In this document: positions 27,801 to 30,567 of the stretch, piece by piece
Numbering within the stretch: position 1 is the stretch's first letter
Layout: each line of letters starts with the position of its first letter
NCBI RefSeq assembly: GCF_014841215.1
Contig: NZ_JACYTR010000032.1
Span: 1-48,676 of the forward strand
Source: Pseudomarimonas arenosa
Lineage (GTDB): Bacteria > Pseudomonadota > Gammaproteobacteria > Xanthomonadales > Xanthomonadaceae
Length of the DNA stretch: 48,676 nucleotides
Direction of reading: 5' to 3'
The notes under the pieces: model-generated
Databases searched by the model: none
Told to the model about the DNA's origin: nothing
Seen by the model: only the letters and a program-made list of their open reading frames with translations
Translations under genes and position numbers: made by a program

Positions 27801-30567
27801 ACACGCTTACTTGAGACGACGCCAACGGCTGCCACGCGTCCTGCTCACGCACCTGCAACTGCAGCTCAGCCAAGGGAGATTCCAATGTGCCGAAGTTCTG
27901 AACGTCTACTTCAAGCTCAAGATCCTGACCGAGCAGCGGGCTGGCGCTAGACCAAACGATACCTTGTTCTTGAACTGACAGATCCACCGTGGGGTCAAAC
28001 GACACCCTTACCGATGCGCGGTTGTTGTCGCGATCGCTGTCTGAGGCCAGCCGTTCAGGATCCAGCTGTACTTCCAGTTCAAGCTGAGATCCCGTGGCGA
28101 CCATCAGCTCAAGCGCTACCTGCGAGACACTGGCTGCTTCAAGGTCGACGAGCTGTCGCGCCAATGCGATGTCAGGATTGGACGCGTCAACCACTACCAC
28201 CGGCAGCTGCTGCAGCGCCGAATCTCCGAGGTTCCGCACCCGCACCTGCACCTGCAACTGAGAGGGCACGCTCGTGATGCGTGCAGGCTCAGCGCTGATA
28301 TCGACGGCGAAAACTGCGGGATCCGCGCCCGCTGATCGTTGCTGGATCTGGTAGCTAAGTTCTGCAGTATTGTTGGACTCATTGGACTCAGCCAACTCGT
28401 TGTCTGGGTCGAGGTCGGCGACCAGCTGCCCGCTTGCAGGCCAGTCGGGAGTTTCCGCCCAAACCGACAGTTCGATTGACTGTCCTGGGAGCAAGGCAGG
28501 CAGTGGCGTGCTGGCAACCGTGCTGGCGTCAGCTATTCGCCACCGCAGCACCGATTGAGGTGAGCCCACTGCAGCGCGGTTGGTCACACGTGCAATCAGC
28601 AGCACTGGCTCACCTTGGCGCGGTAAGGCCGGCAGAATCTGCAGCGGTGCGAGCACCTCGAGGTCTGGCTGCGTTTGCATCGAATCGGCCAGCAGGTACA
28701 AGGCCGTCAGATAGTTGCTTTGCTCGACCTGATGGTGCTGCTCAATGGAAGCTGCCGCCCTCGACTGCGCAAAGCTCCATAAAGCCGCCTTGAAATTGAG
28801 CGGCAACTCCGAAGCGGGAGATGCGACCAACAATTCCAGCGACGAAGTCAGACTTAGCTTTGAACTTGGGTCGCGCACCAATGGACCCAGATCACGCAGC
28901 CAGGTGAACAGCCTGCTCGCCGACTCTGCGGATATTGCTCCCGTGCCGCTGCCGATAACCGACGCAAGCAATCCGCTGGTGACCAGGCGACTTGGCCCTT
29001 GGGCAACAAAGCCAAATCCTCCGTCAGGATTCTGCTGCCGTGTCAGCCATTCGGTTCTGGCTGGAACGCCCGCCAAGCCCATGCGTTGCTGCAGTGCGCT
29101 GACCACGGCGGTGTCATGCAGGCTACTGGGCCACTCTTGATCCAGCCCGTAGCCGCCGTCTGAGTTAGCAGTCAACGGTGGCTGCGTTGGATTTCCCAGC
29201 GTCTGCAATGCAAGCGCCCGCCAGGCGCGCTGCTCGTTGGTCGTGGGCGTTTGAGCCGTGAGCCAAGCTACAGCCTTCGCGCGCGCCAACTCTGCCTGAC
29301 TGCCCGCGCTGGCCAAGGTCAGCAGTACCACCGACGTATCGCGAATGCGTGTGGCAGCGCTGTCCTGCCAACTGCCGTCATCACGCTGGGTCGCCAGCAG
29401 CCACTCCACCGCGTTGGTGTGGGGGCGCGTGGCAACCGGAGCCGCCGGCGGCGTGGGCGCACCGACTCGCACATTGCCGTTCGGCGACGATTCGATTCTG
29501 ATCTGCCCGCGACCGCGCGTCGCTGCAGCAAAATATCGCTCAAATTCTCTGCTAAGTACGCGGAGATCGTGAACCACCTCGTCAGACACCACGTCGCCTG
29601 GACGCTTTGCCAGGATGACCGCTGCCCGAAAGTGCTTGGGTGAGGTGCTGAAATCCGGCACCCGGTTGCCCAATGCCGCAATGACCGAGGCCAGTTCCAC
29701 CTCCCGCGGCGGCCCGGCAACCGTCGCTCCCAGAATCGGCAGACTGGTAGCTGGCTGCTCTGCAGCGGGAAGCACGGCGATCGGCGGCAGCTCTTCCGTT
29801 GCGGCGAGGCCCGCCAGATACATATCCCAGATGCTGTATCGCTTTCGCGTCTCCACCGCCTCGTAAAGTCCGTCGTCACGCTGTTGCCAACGTGACCCAA
29901 ACATCAAGGAGGCGTCGGAGTCGACATAAAAGCTCCAGTGTGATTCGGAGTCGCCGATCAGATCAGTGCGCTCAATGCCGGCTTCATCGAGATAGCGCGC
30001 ACTGATTCCCCAGCGGTGCATCACCTCATGGGCGAGTACATTGAGCAGCCCCTGATAGCCCGGGCTGGACCGATTCCAGTCGTAGCGAGAAAGCGCCGAC
30101 ATGTCGATCAGACCCTGCAGCTTGCCTGCGCTGCCATAACTGGCGGACGCGTCGGATTGCGCCAAGCCAATACCACTCACGTCATTCTTGATTCGATTGT
30201 GGAACGCCAACGCACCACCGGTGTCGTACTCGAACGTGGTGAACACGATCAGAAAGTCGAACTCATCGCGGTGGTTGCTGTAGAACCGTTGAGCGATGGC
30301 GGTGCGTGGCTCGCTGTTGCCTCGCGTATAGTCGCCTTCGAACTCGATGACCGTGAGTTGGTCGAGTTCACTGGCGCTGCGGATAACAGTCTGTTTATCA
30401 GCCTTGAACTGCGCATGCTCTTCGACGCAGCTCGGCCCGTGCAAATGGCTGGCGGCAAACGCGGTACTGGTCAGTAGCAGCGCGACGCCGCAGAGAGCTC
30501 GTCCAAATCTCTTCAAACCATGGGCGTTGGACTTAGTGGCTGAAGCACCCAATCCGAGCCCGATCAC
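847..30567 (-). CDS. Giant (9,906-residue) Sec-exported RHS polymorphic toxin
   Basis: One uninterrupted frame of 29.7 kb. Approximate residues: signal peptide 1-38 (KRFGR, then a hydrophobic stretch, cleavage after AFA); HExxH metallopeptidase-like domain 40-260; alpha/alpha-toroid 385-640; five CARDB domains 641-1205; SPNxDG motifs near 1213, 1951 and 2892; propeller-like regions 1300-1840 and 4275-4620; Ig/FN3 array about 2890-4270 with a discoidin-like insertion 3895-4020; another CARDB near 4640-4765; three super-repeats 4985-6100; hydrophobic junction 6308-6362; transglutaminase-like fold 6560-6720; invasin-type Ig 7170-7267; RHS shell 7850-9565; toxin tip to 9906. The start is GTG, overlapping the upstream gene in GTGA. 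By analogy with RHS/TcC proteins, the YD shell probably encloses and releases the tip. No VgrG, PAAR or TcA partner is in the window, so the delivery route is unknown. Confidence 0.9.
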   Translation of the reverse strand: MIGLGLGASATKSNAHGLKRFGRALCGVALLLTSTAFAASHLHGPSCVEEHAQFKADKQTVIRSASELDQLTVIEFEGDYTRGNSEPRTAIAQRFYSNHRDEFDFLIVFTTFEYDTGGALAFHNRIKNDVSGIGLAQSDASASYGSAGKLQGLIDMSALSRYDWNRSSPGYQGLLNVLAHEVMHRWGISARYLDEAGIERTDLIGDSESHWSFYVDSDASLMFGSRWQQRDDGLYEAVETRKRYSIWDMYLAGLAATEELPPIAVLPAAEQPATSLPILGATVAGPPREVELASVIAALGNRVPDFSTSPKHFRAAVILAKRPGDVVSDEVVHDLRVLSREFERYFAAATRGRGQIRIESSPNGNVRVGAPTPPAAPVATRPHTNAVEWLLATQRDDGSWQDSAATRIRDTSVVLLTLASAGSQAELARAKAVAWLTAQTPTTNEQRAWRALALQTLGNPTQPPLTANSDGGYGLDQEWPSSLHDTAVVSALQQRMGLAGVPARTEWLTRQQNPDGGFGFVAQGPSRLVTSGLLASVIGSGTGAISAESASRLFTWLRDLGPLVRDPSSKLSLTSSLELLVASPASELPLNFKAALWSFAQSRAAASIEQHHQVEQSNYLTALYLLADSMQTQPDLEVLAPLQILPALPRQGEPVLLIARVTNRAAVGSPQSVLRWRIADASTVASTPLPALLPGQSIELSVWAETPDWPASGQLVADLDPDNELAESNESNNTAELSYQIQQRSAGADPAVFAVDISAEPARITSVPSQLQVQVRVRNLGDSALQQLPVVVVDASNPDIALARQLVDLEAASVSQVALELMVATGSQLELEVQLDPERLASDSDRDNNRASVRVSFDPTVDLSVQEQGIVWSSASPLLGQDLELEVDVQNFGTLESPLAELQLQVREQDAWQPLASSQVSVFSGGSQKRLLRWRVDREGEQRLRVIIDPSDAISEIEEANNAVERVFQIGRGDRANLSLELASLSVQPSPLLQFQPFVMHASLLNTGGVASAACSAAVYLGDPRVDGRKLAESVVVPAIEAGGRQAISMAVDDLPASGELDLYFRVDSAGQIEELNENDNLGVLPVLALSAGNYELSDSSIQLSPSPPVAGETLRIAVDLANSGEQDLPPGTLALQASTAAGRVDIAPGLAVPAIQAGGLVRVEADWLLPEGMELQAIVAVADPLSERREYNEADNESWLAVNVQEGGAFLTERFFSPNEDGIRDHTEAVYRLDPQDGLRLSVYNSVGRKVRTLSLTPSNSGHLRAIWDGRDEFGYTVPDAQYLMQLESDSGLAAEALYAVVDRNLAAPLDAARGSRGIYRALPPSYHPWLAAPATGAGADNDLFVVGHVSNDDAALRSGIARFNVLFGRSSSFIDEAWLQRTRAANNLREVEVTQLAFSPDGRALYFALRELTQGGAQQSSIWRSSVTSASDAVRLHVVPGYSLAPIVQVLEDGALLLGFDHGAANVVRFDPTTAQSQQIDTVDHQARVVWGNDDGVFLTRFRRPWQFVPWDSARAALDLSGASDDFYPKDWRLLRDASRLAVLGSGPGGEEARLIDFRSGTRVRLASADHHEIEGAGHLQIDWDESSQKISVVDHQGRIIRWFDGKGELLLQREFPAVERQGEYVSPAEIDYSEYRFEEAAVGAIEGELYPYQCALPQSGDDGSKRFIEFDGEPDSGAVLLDPLTHTTYLRSGELVRAGAGENDGGSEGKRVEDLPGFRYSLCHGATDYWQLGAELQRMGGFTTWPLTSVLDQERYALAEQTGLEPIASPDGWPILVQQNGTTLFQDGRIMRADNWFVERAFPLAGQYFGHLQAQGRLLFAERGDPEAERPLPPHTVLSTLDRLSAELRADSDGRSVRLWGVASDKNLLSYRIDWAPIEQSDRWRVLLPPTAGEVRFSEFMSWAPPTAGAYLFRLTVEDKAGNRAESFASASLEQPSAMADLRVSNREISPNGDGVLDDAELSFSVLRAGTIRLSIVDSSGRIWLQQLLSYGEADLGQHTWIWQGQDERGLPVPDGQYRLQFDTGFAIGIEVDRTAPNLQVMAQNRVADRLTPLGVETCQQARAHFASTGSMPTPFSGPSFHYSTFQQGAADRPMPEVWLQGRPTGGSVWVTLRELDAQTESEQWLGCVDLSLRERSQFELRLLATDSAGNSRTKDFGPRVDFLQMSLHSAHLSSQYLETAEFQHIGSNLNGLAFEARTASSGGGSSPSDWTVVTHTNLRLNPDAQGRSAGYSWLADLDFSAFPPLTDLQVRVRTTSVISAPIDVSTAGVRLLSQQCSIFESTDSTQVELLLAIEAPIAGTDAHSMLRLEARDADGRVHSFPGGLFNGVFHRVVASWRAYSQLTIVFLDSRGREWRLPLAQATTPPVSSQCPTNTASFVASLKVAPIRNLACGSTQPELLRAELSLDVPNEYIASAVQLAFSLKAKGPGGVEVGPLAFETPLQQVEQFESGGVRLRGSLSFSSAGLPRGVWDSELIASSPGGEMPTYAPPTDGGFQLFSSGVAQVRTTWPSSGELVCTGRSGQMDILGERYSQLPYFSASLGEALQGCPAGSTPLSDGRCYEVGYDPIVDRGPNSPPLLAPGRTVGVMGTRRWAPPGLKPECVFPYWEHDRECYPDGPVTLGQTIVQQSGYSACDLVTFEHDAGTSLVDTRHASVAHDCGIGRCLSPGGDYPQAAWILNPYEDVHLSARVFNTEFTGMIGARPQYARTTLFAEVDLGAHTHPLDRPNRQMYASWNGAGAPDGVYMLEFVTVDRCDHNDSFSRLVELDGSGPEIAVETPTENSVSSEVSLLIRASIADWHTGRWTLSTSHSPNSGWQQLAEGSFKGSPGPDQVQARAETLGRWSSHGYVGPQYFAIDAEDRLGNRSRKVWAIELTAGQDLIDAVEAHPAVFSPNADQRSDTTTISVSLKQPSVVSIDAVDLEGRLVERIVDSRQTSAGRFEQVWTARGRAEGEYRLVVSAIDAQDASNQASAETRVEIDLQAPELRDLMPDNGYINCRETLDFVLDDNHDFGWEAVLTRVGGGPVWQDQGRGFNALQLNVLQGGNEGDYLLDIEASDQAGNLLSRSVPFTLDCTEPIARVDTPIANGWVAAAGQQRLAVQGQASDSNFSEFELRLLPSSGSETEPPAASAGVQLSVSSQPVDHGQLLDWSVGGTISGDYLLGLRVKDQARNESVAWQAIKIDSVLPRVTISQPVNGAWVTPNLSLIGSVQEQNLDHYELQVSEQVNPARWSTVRVGEQALDNAPFPSLYLGQEGSFRVRVLAIDKAGQSATAEVAVQVDAVPPPAPVLSAQVGEGRTVRLNWHGSETEDLAGFVVSRTDAGERAVLGVQGQFDDQVALDGTYRYTVRAFDRAGNYSPDSNVAQVQVDRTPPQVQLTRPAAGERVRAEYPVIGTARGDQDLAEFLLQAISQFGESVLLARGEQSIVNSRLLRWNTRDYADESSVELELSATDRSENRAATRAGVVVDNLPPAPPQAFTAVVQGEGVVLQWQANSEPDLLGYLLYRSGQLIPVRGSVPDDLRSAAQAANSYSDDSAPDGVLDYRVYAIDLAGNISAPSMPQQVELDNGPPSMEILQPQTGMRLGESIALIATSADLDIASVALSMRPVGANEWVDLQAIRSGQRWSALFDVDALEYGDYELTAVATDLGGLVDPQPPLVTVSYVDLVAPAAPVGLTAVADGGRVEVSWQSSLEGDFDSYRIEWRSAGGDWQQLALEQPDSAAFTHRDLADGEYRYRVYARDQAGNFSGASNEAVGIVRSLSVDQPFTPTSASTVDLRGYSPAAGTLSLERVDEQGGVSTTYWPLEQSGDFTLPAMGVDLGRSMLRAVLQANDGHRSRVTERGVRRGRVPPAPESLQGESQTDSVSLQWSEVSGSDIAGYRLYRNGQTEIDRALTPSSTTGEPSVGAAHAVDGDANTVWTGRSIGNTRRTDARLELTLDSQRLLGGVQLTWRDAASRAQSFSLRARSPDGELVTLRNFDDSSGVSQRLYFDHAYPTDRLIFQLHGLPSAGGQFALAEVQLFERLLLPGLQSSDVQRDGRHRYQVAAVSALGIEGALSPAWEIAQGDLEPPLAVQLEGSVEGTRAELSWSESASNDVAEYHLYRDHARIAVIAARQYIDLNLSQGSYRYWVHAVDNAGNQSAPSNIVQLEVVASGLPAPQITAVEALPEGEALRIRWGMSGPAPAAYRVYRSLTESPLSLFEQVAETSELQLVDRGLSNSIRYYYSVRAVDSSGTLSPYSAVRSGVPSRQGGPGAPAIYYPTNAAHPIAWRSSYFDVCGLALTGADLIQLRRNRALQTGVRLQENTELRRLSTRQLTGRTDRQPEQLVLSPSGRWLLAEVEGESLLHDLESAGEVRELGYWRALSFDPGANALWGWSSGNEELQRIELPDGDPESFGNFGFDEVVQLAIAPDAAFWLVAGYRAGSLEFARLDPVTGAISSLPSMEADWLPNRAVQWLPDSRRFVLSVAGRVVLVDADSLLVDAHVSDEVVGEVVVSALDGTLFFLTEDADGRRGWRFDPLTRSTSELALEGIAGQLLSVSPSRQQLALSTSDDDGLLLLPVSGVGEGELIWESDGTSSPVALTWQPSGHLLLQLHDGSAVVIAPAGTFCARDVLAHQGNNLLQASAVGSAGQEGAASSAVSVFGLNSTAQLADLEIRDADVRVAPAAGTAGETYTAFVTIHNRGRLAAEFEPLLATELIDPSGRRRALSAEHAVSWIEPGGSEAMVFRLGRLDEVGTYRIEALADPLQGLQEPREDNNRAQAEFLVSSSARPTIQVSLQQTAVAADQPALGQMIVINPGDRFDGRVVLKLLDEEDETVLNISNDELTSMQFGQRVSRDWQFSTREIFAGGYRVQAELLDLAGHVVDVDRVEVQILPGAVLELGLSADSARYSVGSAVPLDLDLRYLRGNTLLSGAELILSAVPEAGHAQPIWRARLGAMAPGSRARRQITWVPNATGAYQVRLEFQSDQQQLSQRLDLEIDPAGAIETLRGELTLDPGSEWILGRASRLQTRVSNETGHLQSAQARLRIFSDSPVTLVLERSYAVDLAAGASFEPEALDLAELPPRAAAYQARLEALDPLSGAWRPLASRNLLAVDREPPMINVLAPMVSTAQRTPVAALARVVDRHSRVTSARYQVNEGAWSQLTVGLSGDQGSSLSQLADGTHSLRVRASDEWGNEALSEPRPFVVDNTPPVIDLSGVEAGALYNRPVLAAASASDLHLQSLAAWLDGEPAPLPVRVDQEGSHTLELIAEDSAGNRSRRVVAFTIDTVPPALSFVSPADDVEVEQAELAVAMHTEPGARVRLTLDGQTFSTDADTEGNASYPQIPLRLGPNLLSAVAEDAAGNRSAPVLRQVIRTSGAQISGHLQTSVTTIGRHQPIGYTATISNADSVDRQVELRVQGFAASGELAYSSQWSTNIPAGAQTQRIEQDVSLSSLLGSASLHLELSEQGGWRNLASANVQIADREPPAVVILNPLASAIVAPPVVIAASAQDTDSQVASVLHALGTESGTELVLAAGGHFTAQRSDLADGVHSLRVWAVDSVGNASTPVSRSFTVDSQPPQIRVRGVEDAARYAQPVSPVVEVSDIHLSSHEVLLDGEPFETGSTISTNGSHRLTVTALDLAGNSSSLQLSFVVDTQPPGLVVVSPREQQEIQADSVSVVGMTEPGARVELQAQGSVLFTTANAQGEFQFDAVPLSAGQNVLRLQATDSVGLQSEWVERQVVRISDPDATISARIWAQPAQIPAGQAAQLHLQVENAAPAARIAYPFALRVEQVQSGNEVFAEDFVQDLDGGSISESQRALPSEPWQLGQYRVALLDRSGAAPLEIASAQFEIVDTVAPVVQFSAPVEASFHRDTVTLTLLVDEDVSGVAEVEVRAGSAAWVRATDAGDGRQFNATLSGLPEGALRLQARALDGAGNGSSVAERNVQIDLTAPLISVQGVVADGLYASPRSLTISASDTAPLQIVALLNGEPIELQSQVEDEGEHLLEVIATDAAGNSAQTALNFEIDLSAPAVLLVLPAAGVELTRPLSSVGGSTEPDAIVELHSALKSMQIQADANGQFLVARWPFAIGDTELSAQATDRAGNIGPVAIRSVRRVADPSSPLAGWLQAPSRVFAGDAVDVQINLENTGSAALSGLRYRLNQQPAQRPVELAEEAVLDLAAGASHQRLVRLNSHEWNAGAVALQLMLQRADGSWVQLDAAELQVETADISLVIDRPVNNSMLYSDRTSIQGRTAASAEVTLWRESRIPVSGVIQRDELASLYADAAGGFVFRNVDLYPGQNRFVLRAETAQGRRSPEALLGVMRPERPPEIPATSFAWLIMLAGLVAASVALRARRRGLALLTPLMAIALLLGAYSPPLRAGVSPALEALLRGEETAGYVAKAQADGKSAGEQPSYEWHPPTDPRLSFSEELDRFVAHWQPGTKSVLPLEGLRAQRALAELAFDQDAKALDQWGASAAARARLAQARQQWLAEADDTLRRLADEGSSTSVISALRKKRSVTNRPNVFGNQSLPVFQPQTLIAAPRSSPIIAPVYANGATDPEPRAEDYLGSGDAPLSEAVLAKAASLEFNYLRIIDFVRTEIRTQWYAGAQKAAEGTLETGAGNDVDQASLLAALLRASGVAVRYEHGVVRVPQADLAQQLGVEPSEVGAGLAAAGLAHEPVVAGGRVRAYDIEHTWLAARIPVGVYRGNAASQDELTWLPLMPALKPAEFVAQPSLLQQAQIDASGFVHDYLQGAGVEAPLTELRQGLIDYFLQLTPPTDPDLHRPIHHNAAVALQAAPSGTPYVVQRVFAESAQLDDMFRQHLRIVIRASSDGAPLLQVELPLSALNRKEIAIQFQAAAVEDQALINAAVSLHDVPLYLLQLRPVLLVDGRPVEVGEGTIWAGESVEFAVESLIGDTPLASAQQTLLAGGVAALRVDAQNDAAVLVDPEQALPADAAGQASRVLNQFLARYLSEWNAADQDLADFTATRIIRPLPSLALAIPQYEIERSLDLPQRFHFHGVALDAMARPQVPVALALGANPQDFIRLSALQGSALEHQVFESQWGVESISADKGLRLSAEQGVSLIELRGAADLAALAAHPQSVRDAIEPWLRRGYQVKAPAIPLSLQSWRGSVWIVEAPDAEGFGYFISGGYAGGVTITPPSLWLFSELAALIAEPYAPLPNQDPLAAAIVQIDRGSSVQFGTVGQRLPADLAARVLDRHGRPVEGAAVTFSRLEGSLRLGETPSADASAAVALTDARGIAYMPAWLAEATNGLGNYILRSEREFADRASYSRTGASVVAYDGEVSSDASFYAYGFPDEPAQFTMGLGSDYLFLFDNSGQIPPTDSDSYPHSIFLHTSFAGQIPVALYALDRFGNPVANASIKVEVRDHLADCPGAGGGRASLLIEPSQCPMPRYSTSVPACASPTVQVTSKHWGALVHLAPRYSALSHLRLVVSIEDGPTATFGRNGYVGRNGTHCSARLSGLLLATQWATTVLGDEAQGKGFIYARQLEEGWYGNYADDFTKIDAVRPGSLFPEPRRIQIGYLRSEGAHLVEESCTFFGQSTDLRIFELEHGVAESVRKLSSCVWEYDLRGQSLGEIEGMFGFVGSQPGETRGMAVVFELLKSWVIDLMPPELSPQPLALDPLQYTTSPLRAELRIQQASQHLRPYTAHSAQWETNVDPRDRCLQLGARDRASCLLFTRQRLDAESPIEIRTRINVGTKFEMVSEPATVELTGKALIGHRVLNAAEQTPELDNFVPQSRSEPVYMSFEADVAAEHVCEHGTRLAVAIGTTADLSVSIHQIGDSSAEVLSWLPQARRNAGVHTLNLRPMQLPMGAYEYTVRALSDDGTVEHYTGKFFNQLTRRDTTSLAHSFVKGVDLFDGHAVISREDLSLGGRGPGLKLSRSYSSHQGNLLQLLGNGWFSDLESELQVDGCGVHTVVGGAGQGQRFVADHYDEAQGRTIYRALGGYHGTLRQLTAGQFEFVSPDGTVYAYGDSDRPLLGYRLVKIEDPNGNRVDYHYEQLGGVWVVSRIGETSGRELLLQHEVRLINRTGGSGAIVSSVRRPMLTRLVMPEGRERRYSYDGWGNLIKVELASSDGSGVTDIEQYEYEDFGGSQLLEPDGDRRFVVFGFRLTDVVRPVESTRQAYEYEEAWNALEPEPGELMLVPELRVVRFEEADEGDIRFAYQGLRGRDPLRVVVRDARSHSTTYHLNRYGGVEQVVDPAGTTTTVWNLLHQKPAQVTDAEGTVVAYEYDDAGNKISEVRSEAGRSYSRTWEFVPEAAFRQANGESLPIRNRPLRYVDQRQIATTYSYDPRGNLLGVSRGDSSEIYVVASNGDRRSSSNALLHETLHSYDEYGHEVSQRDEIGLRWKARYNDLSEQVELQDGALRKTTFEYDLRGRRTLVRYPGTADQSQAGSDQESTQYIDAQRLIRHTDPNGIVHETRFDEMGRVIEETQAVGTQVERARRFTYDKNGNQTSSTDWRGNPTTYVYDAANRLVEKLEPLGRKTVYTHDALGHVLTESITDESNSEAPPRVVEYEYEAPNYWRTKVARVAEGQRYESRFEYDNNGNVTLEVDAEGNRTEHSYDDRDRRAQTRAPEGRVVDYVYDAADQKRFETLSSADDPEFVPQQREWRYDPRGRLVASLDGEGNQTSFEFDEANNQIGRTDPSGGYWTTEYDRRDRVIAERGPEEGQESKYTLDSNGNRVLIASPDGRQLSQSFDALNRITLIEDQLGVVGQTAYDADDHVTLQVDALNRATHSQWDALGRETERRLPATDAGQRVMNWSYDAIGNTLTETDAERHVTTHGYDAFNRRISTTGPPVPEASEGHERRFAYDGNDNLTEQTDARGIVTTLSYDGLKRRSEERVALDSEHYSQRWRYDVAGNVLEAVDRAGERTQQSYDRNNRPLVTQRLSAEGASSRLEVTTETRTYDAAGRLLTSADALGRTTSYTYDLAGRRLSEQRPLGYHRQWTYTPFDQVETETDADGIELAYRYDVRQRRIEQEDARGQVTEYGYDAVGNRTSTTLPDASHPWAFEYDAANQLAAVISPSGHRTEYSYTRDGLRRQIRDAEQHNTQFSYDAEHRLSGQSWPDGKVISFEYDGNGNRVQQHFEGRQVDVDYDALNRPLSRHYTAGSTDFTDNEQPTAVSLDYDGNGRVLTERQSRVSGATDRSQRWDALGRLTSDNDPLGLQSTWSYDAVGNRLRREDVGGITDFTPDTLNRVIAVNPRQGQALGLDYTAAGRLKEINGPHAESEYRYDDLGRLDTLIHRQSGMQVASYVYTYDARGNRLTETLSSGGTTRLTTYVYDDDDRLTEVHTPEQDTVYTLDAVGNRKTERVTDAGTQVLTANISYTYNDRDQLTERRDAVSGITTTYTYDPYGNLASETEGGQTREFRHNVEDRLATLSLQGAPPGQTTRYRYDARGLRIEKRDALSATRFGYDQGQLRLETNVLGNPQQVYEYAAGHTLSQRSHVGGQSIQFLHDAQRSPVRLINADGSTAGSTRFDAWGVRQTSTGLQSNVGYTGYYHDSESGLNYAKARYQLPGVGRFLQVDPWEGDTQRPITLNKYLYANGNPLTFVDPDGRQSIEIDVTSCAEDGSCTTAPTAGGALPFLSPAQMRTPEQASALLEAQARMRLFAGGDANAPMVAQPLLASGAGRFRRPYIEHGSSPLLSSMQSSADLDRALDFEPNISLYGRTTEVAGELAFHSLPPVAVASGVHTMATAEGGWQFAGGALEAGMGLLPMGVVARAEYVTWRSERAALRISQQSKPVVVIESTEGGAAVHVKNAGAPTVASTNEGPVKFRPPPNATPEEIAQVRAYCEGCNTALAQGELSTTGRVSTKGALRQEASRAAARERARAEAAGEPYQGHAGHVPDTTWTGKAEPPSWGDLSPRVNTSLGGQAGQYPVGYKPTIFEFIEDLERLQ
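850..1230 (-). other. C-terminal toxin tip, probable HNH/endonuclease VII-type nuclease
   Basis: Residues about 9780-9906, in the variable region after the RHS core. Visible are a CEGC pair (C9802, C9805), a basic helix (RQEASRAAARERARAEA), GHAGHVPDTTW (GHxGH at 9850-9854), then RVNTSLGGQ and YPVGYKP. A Gly-His-rich motif with Asp, linked to a SUKH immunity gene, fits the GHH-type HNH/Endo VII toxins described for polymorphic toxin systems. The exact family is not certain and activity is inferred. Confidence 0.55.
1873..7020 (-). repeat. RHS/YD-repeat shell with core motif
   Basis: Residues about 7850-9565. The shell opens with a DUF6531-like start (KGVDLFDGHAVISREDLSL) and runs through dozens of YD repeats of the form YDxxGN/R, such as YDDRDRR and YDAVGNR. 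It ends with the conserved RHS core: GLNYAKARYQLPGVGRFLQVDP, then YLYANGNPLTFVDPDGR, the last five residues at 9561-9565. In known RHS and TcB/TcC proteins such repeats form a hollow cocoon around the C-terminal toxin. Confidence 0.9.
10408..10890 (-). other. Transglutaminase-like domain lacking catalytic residues
   Basis: Residues about 6560-6720. GNDVDQASLLAALLRASG (6603 onward) aligns with the transglutaminase-like helix where active members carry the catalytic Cys; none is present here. DIEHTWLAARIP keeps a His (H675 of the segment numbering, residue 6675 of the protein), but the following WLPLMPALK has Met where the Asp of the triad is usual. Inference: a structural or binding version of the fold, as often precedes RHS shells. 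Confidence 0.6.
11482..11646 (-). other. Internal sorting-tail-like and signal-peptide-like junction in the giant protein
   Basis: Residues 6308-6362. IPATSFAWLIMLAGL starts a hydrophobic helix (about 6316-6334) closed by the basic cluster RARRR. This resembles the C-terminal PEP/IPTL-CTERM tripartite tail. It is followed at once by a second hydrophobic run (LALLTPLMAIALLLGA) ending SPPLRAG, which looks like the h-region and cleavage site of a signal peptide. In a continuous chain these may act as a membrane hairpin. Gene fusion is an inference. Confidence 0.6.
11653..15615 (-). repeat. Three and a half protein super-repeats of about 370 residues
   Basis: Residues about 4985-6305 hold three homologous units. 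Each unit has a CARDB-like sandwich, an Ig domain ending ADGTHSLRV-type, a short domain with a 'LDGEP' motif (WLDGEP, LLDGEP, LLNGEP), and an Ig domain with TEPGARV or TEPDAIV. Units end near residues 5353 (RQVIR), 5723 (RQVVR) and 6098 (RSVRR). A partial fourth unit keeps only the first and last modules. The units have diverged, so the duplication is old. Confidence 0.75.
26953..28647 (-). repeat. Five CARDB adhesion-type domains of the giant protein
   Basis: Five consecutive beta-sandwich domains of about 110 residues. Several end with the CARDB signature of Asp-Pro, then Glu, then Asn-Asn, for example NELAESNESNNTA, SDRDNNRASV, ISEIEEANNAV, QIEELNENDN and RREYNEADNES. CARDB domains are extracellular Ig-like modules common in surface proteins. 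The array ends at an SPNEDGIRD motif of the FlgD/CHU-C Ig type at about residue 1213. Confidence 0.7.
28648..29415 (-). other. Alpha/alpha-toroid (terpene cyclase-like) domain of the giant protein
   Basis: Residues about 385-640 contain repeated helical units with motifs such as EWLLATQRDDGSW, NSDGGYGLDQEW and WLTRQQNPDGGFGF. These QxxDGSW-type turns mark the alpha/alpha-toroid fold shared by squalene-hopene cyclases, prenyltransferases and complement-like proteins. No cyclase DxDD motif is seen, so a binding or structural role is more likely than catalysis. Confidence 0.55.
29788..30567 (-). other. Signal peptide and HExxH metallopeptidase-like domain of the giant protein
   Basis: Residues 1-38 form a Sec signal peptide. 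HEVMH at 180-184 is a zincin-type zinc site followed by RWGI. H210 in SESHW is a candidate third zinc ligand. The later segment YSIWDMYLAGL resembles the conserved 'SPLDLYLMG' stretch I recall from other bacterial HExxH proteins that carry CARDB repeats. Inference: an active extracellular protease is possible, because both His and the Glu are intact. Confidence 0.6.
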
